Source: CAWGHZ01 sp963775315 (GTDB lineage Bacteria; Pseudomonadota; Alphaproteobacteria; MPNO01; DASWLB01). Taken from it: a stretch of DNA of 64,000 nt. Shown piece by piece: positions 43,117 to 50,905 of the stretch; the first letter of the stretch is position 1; each line of letters starts with the position of its first letter. Below the pieces are notes generated by a model. The model was not told the origin of the DNA and searched no databases. It worked only from the letters and a program-made list of their open reading frames with translations. Both the position numbers and the translations under genes were made by a program. Location: positions 1,922,001 to 1,986,000 of the forward strand of contig CAVZIN010000007.1 in NCBI GenBank assembly GCA_963775315.1, read 5' to 3'.

Positions 43117-45750
43117 TCAGCCGCCGCCCTGGCGCAGCAGGTCCTCGATGTGCAGCGCGACGGCGGTGGTTTCGACGATCTCCGCGAAGGCGATCGGGGC
43201 GGGCCCGCCCTCGATCAGCGCGCGACCGGTGGCGGCGAGTTCGGCGGCGTGGCCCTTGTCGACCTCGTCCGACTGCCACAATACGGCATTGTCGCTCGCC
43301 CGAATGAGTCGGCGGAAGTCGTCGACGACGTAGGCCTCGCCGTCGCAGAACACCTCGATCCGCTCCTTGGCGAGCCCTGCCTTGGGGCCGAGGGCCGTAT
43401 AGACGAGGTTGGCGAGGCTGCCGTCCTCGTAGCCGAGGGTCGCGCAGAAATTGTCGGTCGCGAGGTAGGGCAGCGTGCCCGGATCGATCGCGCGCGCGGT
43501 GATGGTCGCGACCGGCGCGCCGGCGAGGCGGCGGAACAGGTCGTACATGTGGCAGGCTTCGCCGATGTTGCGCCCGCCGCCCTCCGGGCCCTGCACCCAG
43601 TGGTCGGGCGGGATGTAGCCGCCGTTCAGCCGGTAGGCGATGGTGAGCGGCGAGCGCCGCCCGTCGAGCACCTCGGCGAGCCTGGCGATCGCCGGCGCGA
43701 ACCGGCGGTTGAACCCGACCATGAGCAGCGGCTTTTCGGCGAGGCCTTCGTAGAGCTTCGCCACCCGGTCGAGCTGGTCCCAGGTGATAGCGAGCGGCTT
43801 CTCGACGAAGACATGCTTGCCCGCGGAGAGGCACTTCGCCACCTGGTCGGCGTGCTGGTCATGGCGCGTCGCGATGACGAAAAGGTCGAAGCCCGGGTCG
43901 TCGACCAGCGCGTCGAGCTCGGTCGCCAGAAGCTCGACCCGCTGGCTGCGCGCAAAATTGCCGCCGCGCACCCCGTCGCGGCTCACCACGCCGCGCAGAT
44001 GGAACATACCCTTCTGGCGCGCCATCACCGGCACAAGCATGCCCATGCCGAACCCACCGGCGCCGACCAGCGCGTAGCGCACCCCGCTCGCCGGCGCGCG
44101 CGCATGGCCGCGCACGGTGATCGCCGTCCGGTCGAATTGGACGGCGGGCGCCGCCTGCGGCTCGGGGTAGTGCAGCAGCACGCCGATCGGCTTCGCCGCG
44201 CCCGGCTGGGCGAGCAGCCGGTATGCCTCCGGCGCCTGGTCGATCGGCACGACCAGGTCGGTCAGCGCATCCATGTCGACCCGGCCCTCGGCGATCAGAC
44301 CGAGATAGGCCTGCATGTTGCGATTGAGCGTCCAGCGGACGTAGCCATAGGGATAGTCGTGCCCGTCCTCCTCGTAGGAACGGTCGTAGCGCCCGGGCCC
44401 GTAGGACGTGCTCATCCTCAGGTCGATCTCCTTGCGATAGAAGGCCGGCCGCTCGACCTTCATGCCGATGTCGCCGACGATCACCACCGTGCCCTTGGCG
44501 CGGGTTGCCTCCATCGCCAGGTTGATCGGCTCGTCGGACTTGGTGGCGGCGGTGATCAGCGTGGCATCGACGCCGTGGCCGCCGGTCAGGTCGCGGACCA
44601 GCGCCTTCAGCGCGCCGGGCCTGGCCGCGGCGTGGACGAGACCCAGCTTCTTCGCCCGCTCGATGCGGTCGGCGGCGATCTCGTAGCCGATCACCGTGCA
44701 GCCGGCGGCGCGCAGCATCTGCACGCTGAGAAGCCCGATCAGCCCGAGCCCCGCCACGCAAACGATGTCGCCGAGGCGCGGCTCGGCCCGGCGCACGCCC
44801 TGCAGCGCGATGGCGCCGACCGTGACCGAGGCGGCAGCGCGAAGGCTGCACCCGTCGGGCACGCGGACCACCAGGTTGCGCTTCACGCTGACGAAGTCGG
44901 CGTGGTTCGCTGCCCCCGCCCCACCGCAGGCAACACGGTCGCCGGGGGCCAGGTCGGTTACCCCCTCGCCCACCGCGACCACTTCGCCCGCCACGGAATA
45001 GCCGAGGTTCCAGCCCTGCTGGTGGAGCTCCGTCGGCGGCAGCCCATCGGCGGGCGGCGGGTTGATGGTGAGCTTGATGCCGTCGAGCGACACCTTCACC
45101 GGCTGGCCCGTGTTGGCGTTCGCGAACACGGCCGAGATTTCCGTCGCACCGTTCACGTCGAAGACGACCGAATCCTCGATCGGCCCCTCGCCGAGCTGGA
45201 CCGTGCCGACCCAGATTTGACGCCCGGGCCCGAGCAGGCCGAGCGAGATCGGTCCGCCCTCGATCGAGCCCTTCAGCTCGACGGCGACCGAATGGCCGGC
45301 CGGCACCGCGACCGGAGCGGCCAGCACCTGGTAAAGGCCGGGCGAGGTGTCGGCGGTGAAGCGGAGCGATCCGTTCTTCGCGTCGAGCGCGGTGGCCGCC
45401 GCGCGCTCCCAATCGAGCGCGACCTTGCGGGGCTCGGCCGCAGGCGCCGCGGCCGACGGCCCAGGAGCGAGCGCGGCCATGTGGCGGCGCGCGATGGCGG
45501 CGAGGCGGCGCGCCGCCTTGTCGGGGTCGTTGACCGCCTTGCCGAGATAGGTCCAGGCGAGCTGCGCATAGGCGCGGCCCTTCTCCAGCGCGTCGGCGTC
45601 GGCATCCACCGGCGGCGCGATCGCCGCGATCTCGGTGCCGACGCTGACCAGCGAGTAATGGACGCGGACGAGCACCGATCCGGGCTCGACGGCCGGCCGC
45701 GGGACTCTTGCGACGAGCACGCCGCCCGAATGACCAACGACCTGTCTCAC
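43117..45750 (-). CDS. Bi-domain oxidoreductase: zinc-type alcohol dehydrogenase fused to Gfo/Idh/MocA
   Basis: An 877-residue fusion of two NAD(P)-dependent oxidoreductases. The first part is a medium-chain dehydrogenase: VRVHYSLVSVGTEIAA, YSVAGEVVAVGEGVTDLAPGDRVACGG, then the nucleotide fold VCVAGLGLIGLLSVQMLRAAG near residue 325. The second part begins near residue 550 with YALVGAGGFGMGMLVPVMARQ and has VFVEKPLAITWDQLD, the Gfo/Idh EKP motif. Between residues about 107 and 230 the GroES-like domain is interrupted by a beta-rich insert with YQVLAAPVAVPAG and SLGLLGPGRQIWVG. The insert aligns by eye with the module in Wzt. Such fusions occur in exopolysaccharide loci beside heparinase II/III genes and are thought to remodel nucleotide or lipid-linked sugars. 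This is the first gene of the long minus-strand operon. Confidence 0.9.
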   Translation of the reverse strand: MRQVVGHSGGVLVARVPRPAVEPGSVLVRVHYSLVSVGTEIAAIAPPVDADADALEKGRAYAQLAWTYLGKAVNDPDKAARRLAAIARRHMAALAPGPSAAAPAAEPRKVALDWERAAATALDAKNGSLRFTADTSPGLYQVLAAPVAVPAGHSVAVELKGSIEGGPISLGLLGPGRQIWVGTVQLGEGPIEDSVVFDVNGATEISAVFANANTGQPVKVSLDGIKLTINPPPADGLPPTELHQQGWNLGYSVAGEVVAVGEGVTDLAPGDRVACGGAGAANHADFVSVKRNLVVRVPDGCSLRAAASVTVGAIALQGVRRAEPRLGDIVCVAGLGLIGLLSVQMLRAAGCTVIGYEIAADRIERAKKLGLVHAAARPGALKALVRDLTGGHGVDATLITAATKSDEPINLAMEATRAKGTVVIVGDIGMKVERPAFYRKEIDLRMSTSYGPGRYDRSYEEDGHDYPYGYVRWTLNRNMQAYLGLIAEGRVDMDALTDLVVPIDQAPEAYRLLAQPGAAKPIGVLLHYPEPQAAPAVQFDRTAITVRGHARAPASGVRYALVGAGGFGMGMLVPVMARQKGMFHLRGVVSRDGVRGGNFARSQRVELLATELDALVDDPGFDLFVIATRHDQHADQVAKCLSAGKHVFVEKPLAITWDQLDRVAKLYEGLAEKPLLMVGFNRRFAPAIARLAEVLDGRRSPLTIAYRLNGGYIPPDHWVQGPEGGGRNIGEACHMYDLFRRLAGAPVATITARAIDPGTLPYLATDNFCATLGYEDGSLANLVYTALGPKAGLAKERIEVFCDGEAYVVDDFRRLIRASDNAVLWQSDEVDKGHAAELAATGRALIEGGPAPIAFAEIVETTAVALHIEDLLRQGGG

Positions 45751-45922
45751 GGATTGCAGCCGGGGCCGAATCTCTGGCTGGGAAAGGAAAGCGCAACCGG
45801 TAGACTACATATCGTCTTACCTGTCAACATGATGACCCGGCTTGCGCGACAGGCCCGACCAGGGCGGAAACCGTTGGCCTTTTGCAAGATTTCCCGCCCG
45901 AATCGGCGCGATGTCCATAGAT

Positions 45923-45951
45923 TTGCCGGATGACGACCCAGTGGATATGTG
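45923..45951 (+). promoter_or_regulatory. Sigma70-like promoter for the GT2-asnB block
   Basis: ttgccg (45923-45928) and tatgtg (45946-45951) are separated by 17 bases within a relatively AT-rich 240-bp gap between two divergent genes. This places the transcript start near 45958, just before the GT2 coding region. The match is reasonable but unproven. Confidence 0.4.
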
Positions 45952-45993
45952 CTACCGGAAATATAAGTGTTAAAGTGGGAGCGGGGCACCGCC

Positions 45994-47058
45994 TTGTCCG
46001 AGATCCAAGTAACGAATACTAAGCCTATTTTTGACGGGCAAGCCGTTACTTCGGCCAATCCGCGGGGAATTCTGGGCGGCAGCGAAGTTGATCCGCGTGA
46101 GCGTCCGTACTTGACTGTCCTTGTTCCCGTCTACAACGAAGAAGACAACATCCCGATGCTGTTCCGGGCACTGCTGCCCGTGCTTGACGGACTGCCCTAC
46201 ACTTTCGAGATCATTGCCATCAACGACGGCAGCGCGGACAAATCCCTCGACCGGCTGTGCGAGGCCGCGCGTGAGCGGCCGGAAGTGAAGATCATCGACT
46301 TTCGCCGCAATTTCGGCCAGACCGCCGCCATGATGGCGGGGTTCGACCACGCCGCCGGCGAGGTCATCGTGTCGATCGATGCGGACCTGCAGAACGACCC
46401 GACGGATATCCCACAGCTGATCTCGGTCCTCGACCAGGGCTACGACGTGGTGTCAGGCTGGCGCAAGGAACGCAAGGACGCGCCCATACGCCGGACCCTG
46501 ATCAGCCGCATCGCCAACTGGATCATCTCGCTTATCTCCGGCGTCCGTCTTCGCGACTACGGCTGCACGCTGAAAGCCTATCGCCGCGAGGTCGTCCGCG
46601 GCGCGCGGCTATACGGCGAAATGCACCGCTTCATTCCGATCTACGCCGCCTGGATGGGCGCCAAGGTCACCGAGCTTCCGGTGCAGCATCACCCGCGCAA
46701 GTTCGGCAAGTCGAAATGCGGGCTCGAGCGCATCTTCAAGGTCACGCTCGACCTGATCGTGATCAAGTTCCTCGACAAGTATCTGGTGAAGCCGATCTAC
46801 ATCTTCGGCGGGTTCGCCATCGGGTCGTTCGCGGTATCGCTCCTCGCCTTCTCCTACATGCTCTACCTGAAGTTCGCGGACGGGCTGTCGATGATTCTGA
46901 CGCCACTGCCCCTGGTCGTCGCGCTCTCCTTCATGGTCGGGGTGATGTGCATCCTGATGGGGCTGCTCGCGGAAATTCTGGTCCGCACCTATTTCGAATC
47001 GCAGGGCCGCGCCGCCTACGTGGTGCGACGGACGCTGAACTTTCACGGCGACAAGTGA
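45994..47058 (+). CDS. Family 2 glycosyltransferase, polyprenyl-phosphate type (GtrB/DPM1-like)
   Basis: A membrane-bound GT2 of about 354 residues that should load a sugar from a nucleotide donor onto undecaprenyl phosphate. The catalytic domain has VLVPVYNEEDNIPMLF, AINDGSADKS, IDFRRNFGQTAAMMAGF and the metal-binding DADLQNDPTDIPQL, then FRDYGCTLKAYRRE-like GT2 residues. Two C-terminal membrane helices follow (IYIFGGFAIGSFAVSLLAF and LSFMVGVMCILMGLLAEIL). A TTG start at 45994 is chosen because GGGAGCGGGG lies at 45977-45986. A GTG at 45967 is possible, but it would sit almost on the predicted transcript start. The first 30 codons are AT-rich compared with neighbours. It leads the block containing a third asnB, an SMR-like flippase and a GT-C transferase. 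Confidence 0.9.
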   Translation: MSEIQVTNTKPIFDGQAVTSANPRGILGGSEVDPRERPYLTVLVPVYNEEDNIPMLFRALLPVLDGLPYTFEIIAINDGSADKSLDRLCEAARERPEVKIIDFRRNFGQTAAMMAGFDHAAGEVIVSIDADLQNDPTDIPQLISVLDQGYDVVSGWRKERKDAPIRRTLISRIANWIISLISGVRLRDYGCTLKAYRREVVRGARLYGEMHRFIPIYAAWMGAKVTELPVQHHPRKFGKSKCGLERIFKVTLDLIVIKFLDKYLVKPIYIFGGFAIGSFAVSLLAFSYMLYLKFADGLSMILTPLPLVVALSFMVGVMCILMGLLAEILVRTYFESQGRAAYVVRRTLNFHGDK

Positions 47059-48960
47059 ATGTGCGGCATCGTCGGCTTTGTCGGGTCGCCCGATCCCGCC
47101 GGGCTCGCCGCGATGACGCAGGCGCTGGCGCACCGCGGGCCGGACGGGTCCGGCTGCTACATCGACCCCGTACTCGGGGTCCATCTCGGCCATCGCCGCC
47201 TCGCCATCATCGATGTCGCCGACGGCGCACAGCCGATGTGGAACGAGGACGAACAGATCGCCGCCGTGTTCAATGGCGAGATCTACAACCACCTCGAGCT
47301 GCGCGCGGAGCTCGAAGGGCTCGGCCACCGTTTCCGCACGGACCATTCCGACACCGAGGTTCTGGTCCACGGCTACGAGCAGTGGGGCGAGGCCCTGCCC
47401 GCCCGGCTCAACGGCATGTTCGCCTTCGCGATCTTCGACCGGCCGCGGAAGCGCCTCTTCCTCGCGCGAGACCGGTTCGGCGAGAAGCCGCTCTACTACG
47501 CCCATCGCGGGCGGCGCTTCACCTTCGCGAGCGAACTCAGCGCCCTCGCTCGCCAGCCCGGCTTCGACCGCACACTCGACCGGCGCGCCCTGCAGAAGTT
47601 CTTCGCGTACGGCTTCATGCCGGCGCCGCACGCGCTCTACATGGGCACCGCCAAGCTGCCGGGCGGCTGCCACCTCGCTTACGATATCGCGACCGGAGAA
47701 GCACGGATCGAGCGCTACTGGCGCTTCGCGCTGGAGCCCGACCCCGCCCTGCTCGCCGCCGAGGAGGGTGCGCTCGCCGAGGAATTGCGCGCCCTCCTGT
47801 TCCAGGCGGTCCGGCGCCGGCTGATCAGCGATGTGCCGCTCGGCGTGTTTCTCAGTGGCGGGATCGATTCCAGCGCGGTGCTCGCCGGCATGGCGCAGGC
47901 GATTCCGGCGGACCGCATCGAAAGCTTCACCATCGGCTTCACCGAGCCGTCGTTCGACGAATCACCTTTTGCACGTGCCGTCGCGCGCGCGTTCGGCAGC
48001 GACCACCATGAGGAGACGCTAAGCCTAGACGCCGCCAAGTCGCTGATCGAGAGCGTGCTGCGGCGGATGGATGAGCCGCTGGCCGATGGCTCGATCCTGC
48101 CGACCTATTTGCTGAGCCGCTTCACTCGCTCGCGCGTGACGGTGGCGCTCTCGGGCGACGGCGGCGACGAGCTGTTCGCCGGGTACGACCCGTTCGAGGC
48201 TCTGGCCCCGGCGCAGTTCTACAGCCGGATCGTGCCGCAAGGGCTGCACCGGGGGCTGCGCAGCCTGGCAGAGCTGCTGCCCGTCGCTGACCGCAACATG
48301 AGCCTCGATTTCAAGATCCGCCGGACGCTCGCCGGCCTCAGCTATCCGGCCGCGATGTGGAACCCGGTCTGGATGGGCCCGCTCGAACCCGCCGCGATCG
48401 CCGAGCTGTTCGACGAGCCGGTTTCCGCCGACGAGCTCTACGGCGAGGCGATCGACGCCTGGAACGTCAACCCGGCGCTGGACAAGCTGGATCGCTCGCT
48501 CGAGTACTTCACCAACTTCTACCTGACCGACGATATCCTGATGAAAGTCGACCGCGCGACAATGATGAACTCGCTGGAGTCGCGCGCGGTCTTCCTCGAC
48601 AACGACGTGGTGGCGTTCTGCCGCCGCCTCCCCAATCGCTTCAAGCTCCATCGCGGCCAGCGCAAGGTGCTGCTCAAGAAGGCGATGGAAGGGGTGATCC
48701 CCGACGACATCCTCGCACGGCCGAAGAAGGGCTTCGGCATCCCGCTCGCCAAATGGCTGCGCGACGTGCCGGAGACCCCGCCCATGGGCGGGCTGGACGG
48801 CGCACGGCTCGATTGGGCCGCGGCGCGCTGGGCTGCGCATCGGGACGGCAAGGCGGACCACCGCCTGTTCCTGTGGGCCTGGCTTTCGGTGCAGAGCGCG
48901 CTGGCCCCCGCACAAGGGCCGGTGGCGGCCGCGGCAGACATGCCGGCGGGGGCCGGCTGA
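47059..48960 (+). CDS. asnB: Asparagine synthase-like glutamine-dependent amidotransferase (copy 3)
   Basis: A 633-residue AsnB-type protein starting in the base after the GT2 stop. It has MCGIVGFVGS with nucleophile C2, ALAHRGPDGSG, FNGEIYNHLELRAELEGLGH, PP-loop SGGIDSSAVLAGM near residue 266, and SGDGGDELFAGYDPFEAL. This copy differs from copies 1 and 2 in its pyrophosphate-loop context (GDGGDE instead of GEGADE) and in KLPGGCHLAYD. It also resembles the exopolysaccharide-associated asparagine synthases found with exosortase-type loci, though no exosortase is present. Amidation of a glycan carboxylate is the favoured inference. The C-terminal 25 residues are low-complexity Ala/Pro. Confidence 0.92.
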   Translation: MCGIVGFVGSPDPAGLAAMTQALAHRGPDGSGCYIDPVLGVHLGHRRLAIIDVADGAQPMWNEDEQIAAVFNGEIYNHLELRAELEGLGHRFRTDHSDTEVLVHGYEQWGEALPARLNGMFAFAIFDRPRKRLFLARDRFGEKPLYYAHRGRRFTFASELSALARQPGFDRTLDRRALQKFFAYGFMPAPHALYMGTAKLPGGCHLAYDIATGEARIERYWRFALEPDPALLAAEEGALAEELRALLFQAVRRRLISDVPLGVFLSGGIDSSAVLAGMAQAIPADRIESFTIGFTEPSFDESPFARAVARAFGSDHHEETLSLDAAKSLIESVLRRMDEPLADGSILPTYLLSRFTRSRVTVALSGDGGDELFAGYDPFEALAPAQFYSRIVPQGLHRGLRSLAELLPVADRNMSLDFKIRRTLAGLSYPAAMWNPVWMGPLEPAAIAELFDEPVSADELYGEAIDAWNVNPALDKLDRSLEYFTNFYLTDDILMKVDRATMMNSLESRAVFLDNDVVAFCRRLPNRFKLHRGQRKVLLKKAMEGVIPDDILARPKKGFGIPLAKWLRDVPETPPMGGLDGARLDWAAARWAAHRDGKADHRLFLWAWLSVQSALAPAQGPVAAAADMPAGAG

Positions 48961-48961
48961 C

Positions 48962-49714
48962 ATGGAAGCCGCCGTCTATGAGGCGGAAGCGGAGGTCGAG
49001 GCGACCCACTGGTGGTTCGTCGGCCGTCGCAAGCTCTTCGCGGCGGAAATCGGCCGGCTCGGGATCGCGCGCGAAGCCCGCATCCTCGACATCGGAACCA
49101 GTACGGGCACGAATCTCCGCATGCTGCGCGACCTCGGCTTTACCGACGTGACCGGTCTCGACATGAATCCGGAGGCGGTCCGCTTTTGCCGGGAAAAGGG
49201 CTTTCCGGCCGTCAGGCAGGGCGATATATGTGCGATGCCGTTCGGCGACGCGAGCTTCGACCTGGTCCTGGCCACCGACATCATCGAGCACGTGGATGGC
49301 GACGAGGCGGCGCTTCGCGAGATCGCCCGCGTCGTGGCGCCCGGCGGCTCCGTCCTTATCACCGTCCCGGCGTTCCAGCATCTCTGGGGCATCAATGACG
49401 AAGGCGGGATGCACAAGAGGCGCTATCTGCGGGGTCCGCTTTCCGACCTTGTGGCGCGCGCCGGAATGCGGCCCCGCAAGTCCTACTACTTCAACTATTT
49501 GCTGTTCCTGCCGATCTGGCTCGCGCGCCGCGCCCTGGGCGTCGTGACCATGAAGCGCATCCGGAGCGAGAATGATCTGAACAATCCCGCGATCAACCGG
49601 CTGCTTTCGCTGGTGTTCGCCCTGGATGTGCGGAGCGCGCCCGTTCTGTCGCCGCCTTTCGGCGTGTCGATCCTGCTGCTGGCCGAGCCTGCCGCCGGCG
49701 GAGACCCGCCGTGA
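48962..49714 (+). CDS. Class I SAM-dependent methyltransferase
   Basis: A 250-residue methyltransferase whose start lies one base after the asnB stop. The opening EATHWWFVGRRKLFAAEI is common in glycan-associated methyltransferases. The SAM loop is RILDIGTSTGTNLRMLRDLGF. Further motifs are VTGLDMNPEAVRFCREKGFP, FDLVLATDIIEHVDGDEAALREIARVVAPGGSVLITVPAF and HKRRYLRGPLSDLVARAGM. It overlaps the following small membrane protein by GTGA. It likely methylates a sugar or lipid-linked intermediate made in this block. The acceptor is unknown. Confidence 0.9.
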   Translation: MEAAVYEAEAEVEATHWWFVGRRKLFAAEIGRLGIAREARILDIGTSTGTNLRMLRDLGFTDVTGLDMNPEAVRFCREKGFPAVRQGDICAMPFGDASFDLVLATDIIEHVDGDEAALREIARVVAPGGSVLITVPAFQHLWGINDEGGMHKRRYLRGPLSDLVARAGMRPRKSYYFNYLLFLPIWLARRALGVVTMKRIRSENDLNNPAINRLLSLVFALDVRSAPVLSPPFGVSILLLAEPAAGGDPP

Positions 49715-50067
49715 TAAAGATCGCAGCAGGCTTCGTGCTGATGATCTCCTGCACAGTGGCGGCCAACGTCATCCTGAAGATGGGCATGACGACCCCCGTC
49801 GTCCGGCGCACGATCTTCGGCTATTTCAGCGTCCAGAGCCTCGTCGGGATCGTCCTCTTCGGATGCGCGCTGCTGGTCTACACATGGCTTCTTCAGCGTG
49901 TCCCGCTGAACATCGCCCAGTGCTTCATCGCATCGCAATTCGTTGCCGTCATCCTGGCGTCGGCGCTCGTGCTTTCCGAATCCATCCCGCCGCTCCGCTG
50001 GCTCGGCATCGTGCTCATCACAACGGGAATCCTTCTGGTGGGCGTCACGTCCCGCGCCGGGTCGTGA
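49711..50067 (+). CDS. Small EamA/SMR-like membrane protein, putative lipid-linked sugar flippase
   Basis: A 118-residue protein with four membrane helices, starting at a GTG that overlaps the previous stop (GTGA). The size and layout match SMR/ArnE-ArnF-type half-EamA proteins: IAAGFVLMISCTVAANVILKMG, LVGIVLFGCALLVYTWLLQRVPLNIAQCF, FVAVILASALVLSESIPPLRWLGIVLITTGILLVG. ESIPPLRWLGIVLI is the family-conserved helix 4 entry. Between a polyprenyl-phosphate GT2 and a GT-C transferase, it is best explained as the flippase moving the lipid-linked monosaccharide to the periplasmic face. A drug-export role is less likely here. Confidence 0.83.
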   Translation: MIKIAAGFVLMISCTVAANVILKMGMTTPVVRRTIFGYFSVQSLVGIVLFGCALLVYTWLLQRVPLNIAQCFIASQFVAVILASALVLSESIPPLRWLGIVLITTGILLVGVTSRAGS

Positions 50068-50098
50068 GCGGGCGCCGGAACGGGGACGAGGCTCGCCG

Positions 50099-50854
50099 AT
50101 GAACGAGCTGCACGCCTATTCCGGCGCCTTCTACGACTACACGTTCGAGATTTCGCTGCGCTCGGCGCGCGCGCTGATCGGCCGGCTCGCGCCTCTCCTG
50201 CAGCCGGAATCGGTGCTCGACGTCGGCTGCGCCCGCGGACAGTGGCTGCAGGCTTGGCGCGAGGCAGGGGTGGGCGAGGTCCAGGGCGTGGATGGGCCTT
50301 ACGTCGATCCGGCGACGCTCGCGATCCCGCGGGACTCCTTCGCTGCCATGAACCTCGCCGAGCCCTTCGCGCTCGGGCGGCGCTTCGCCCTCGTCCAGTC
50401 GCTCGAGGTGGCGGAGCATCTGCCACGCGCCGCCGCCGCCCGCTTCGTCCGCTCGCTCGCCGCACATGGCGACGTCGTCATGTTCTCTGCTGCCGTCGTC
50501 GGACAGGGCGGCGAGCATCACGTGAACGAGCAGCCGCTGGAGTACTGGCGGCGGCTATTCGCCGACACGGGATATGCCCCGTTCGATGCCGTCCGACCGC
50601 TGGTTTCCGGCAACCAGGAAGTGCAGCCGTGGTTCCGCTACAACACGGTGCTGTACGCGAACGACCGAGGCACCGAGGCGCTGCCGCCCGCCCTGCGCGC
50701 CGCGCGGGTGCCGGAGAGGACGCGGCTCCGCGATGGCGGCGACCTGAAGTGGCGGTTCCGCCGGGCCATGGTCGCGTGCCTTCCACGCCCCGTCGTCGAT
50801 TCGATGGCGCGCGCGACCGCTACCCGCGCGGCGCGGCGCGCAGGCGCCACCTAG
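50099..50854 (+). CDS. Class I SAM-dependent methyltransferase
   Basis: A 251-residue methyltransferase. The ATG at 50099 follows GGGGACGAGG. SVLDVGCARGQWLQAWREAGVGEVQGVDGPYVD is the SAM-binding region. FALVQSLEVAEHLPRAAAARFVRSLAAHGDVVMFSAAVVGQGGEHHVNEQP follows and fits the FkbM-independent, Methyltransf_23-like glycan enzymes. The basic C-terminal tail (about 60 residues with LKWRFRRAMVACLPRP) may touch the membrane. It is the second methyltransferase in this plus-strand block and the fourth methyltransferase domain in the polysaccharide locus, counting the GT4 fusion and the coiled-coil protein. The acceptor is unknown. Confidence 0.87.
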   Translation: MNELHAYSGAFYDYTFEISLRSARALIGRLAPLLQPESVLDVGCARGQWLQAWREAGVGEVQGVDGPYVDPATLAIPRDSFAAMNLAEPFALGRRFALVQSLEVAEHLPRAAAARFVRSLAAHGDVVMFSAAVVGQGGEHHVNEQPLEYWRRLFADTGYAPFDAVRPLVSGNQEVQPWFRYNTVLYANDRGTEALPPALRAARVPERTRLRDGGDLKWRFRRAMVACLPRPVVDSMARATATRAARRAGAT

Positions 50855-50905
50855 TTCAAGCCTGCACCACTCTGCCCGCGGTTCAGTGATCGAGGATCCC
50901 ACCCG

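Noticed and set aside
40477..45933. Open frame of about 1,800 codons on the plus strand
   Set aside because: Antisense to the GT4-methyltransferase fusion and the bi-domain oxidoreductase. It has no recognisable domains and a biased composition.
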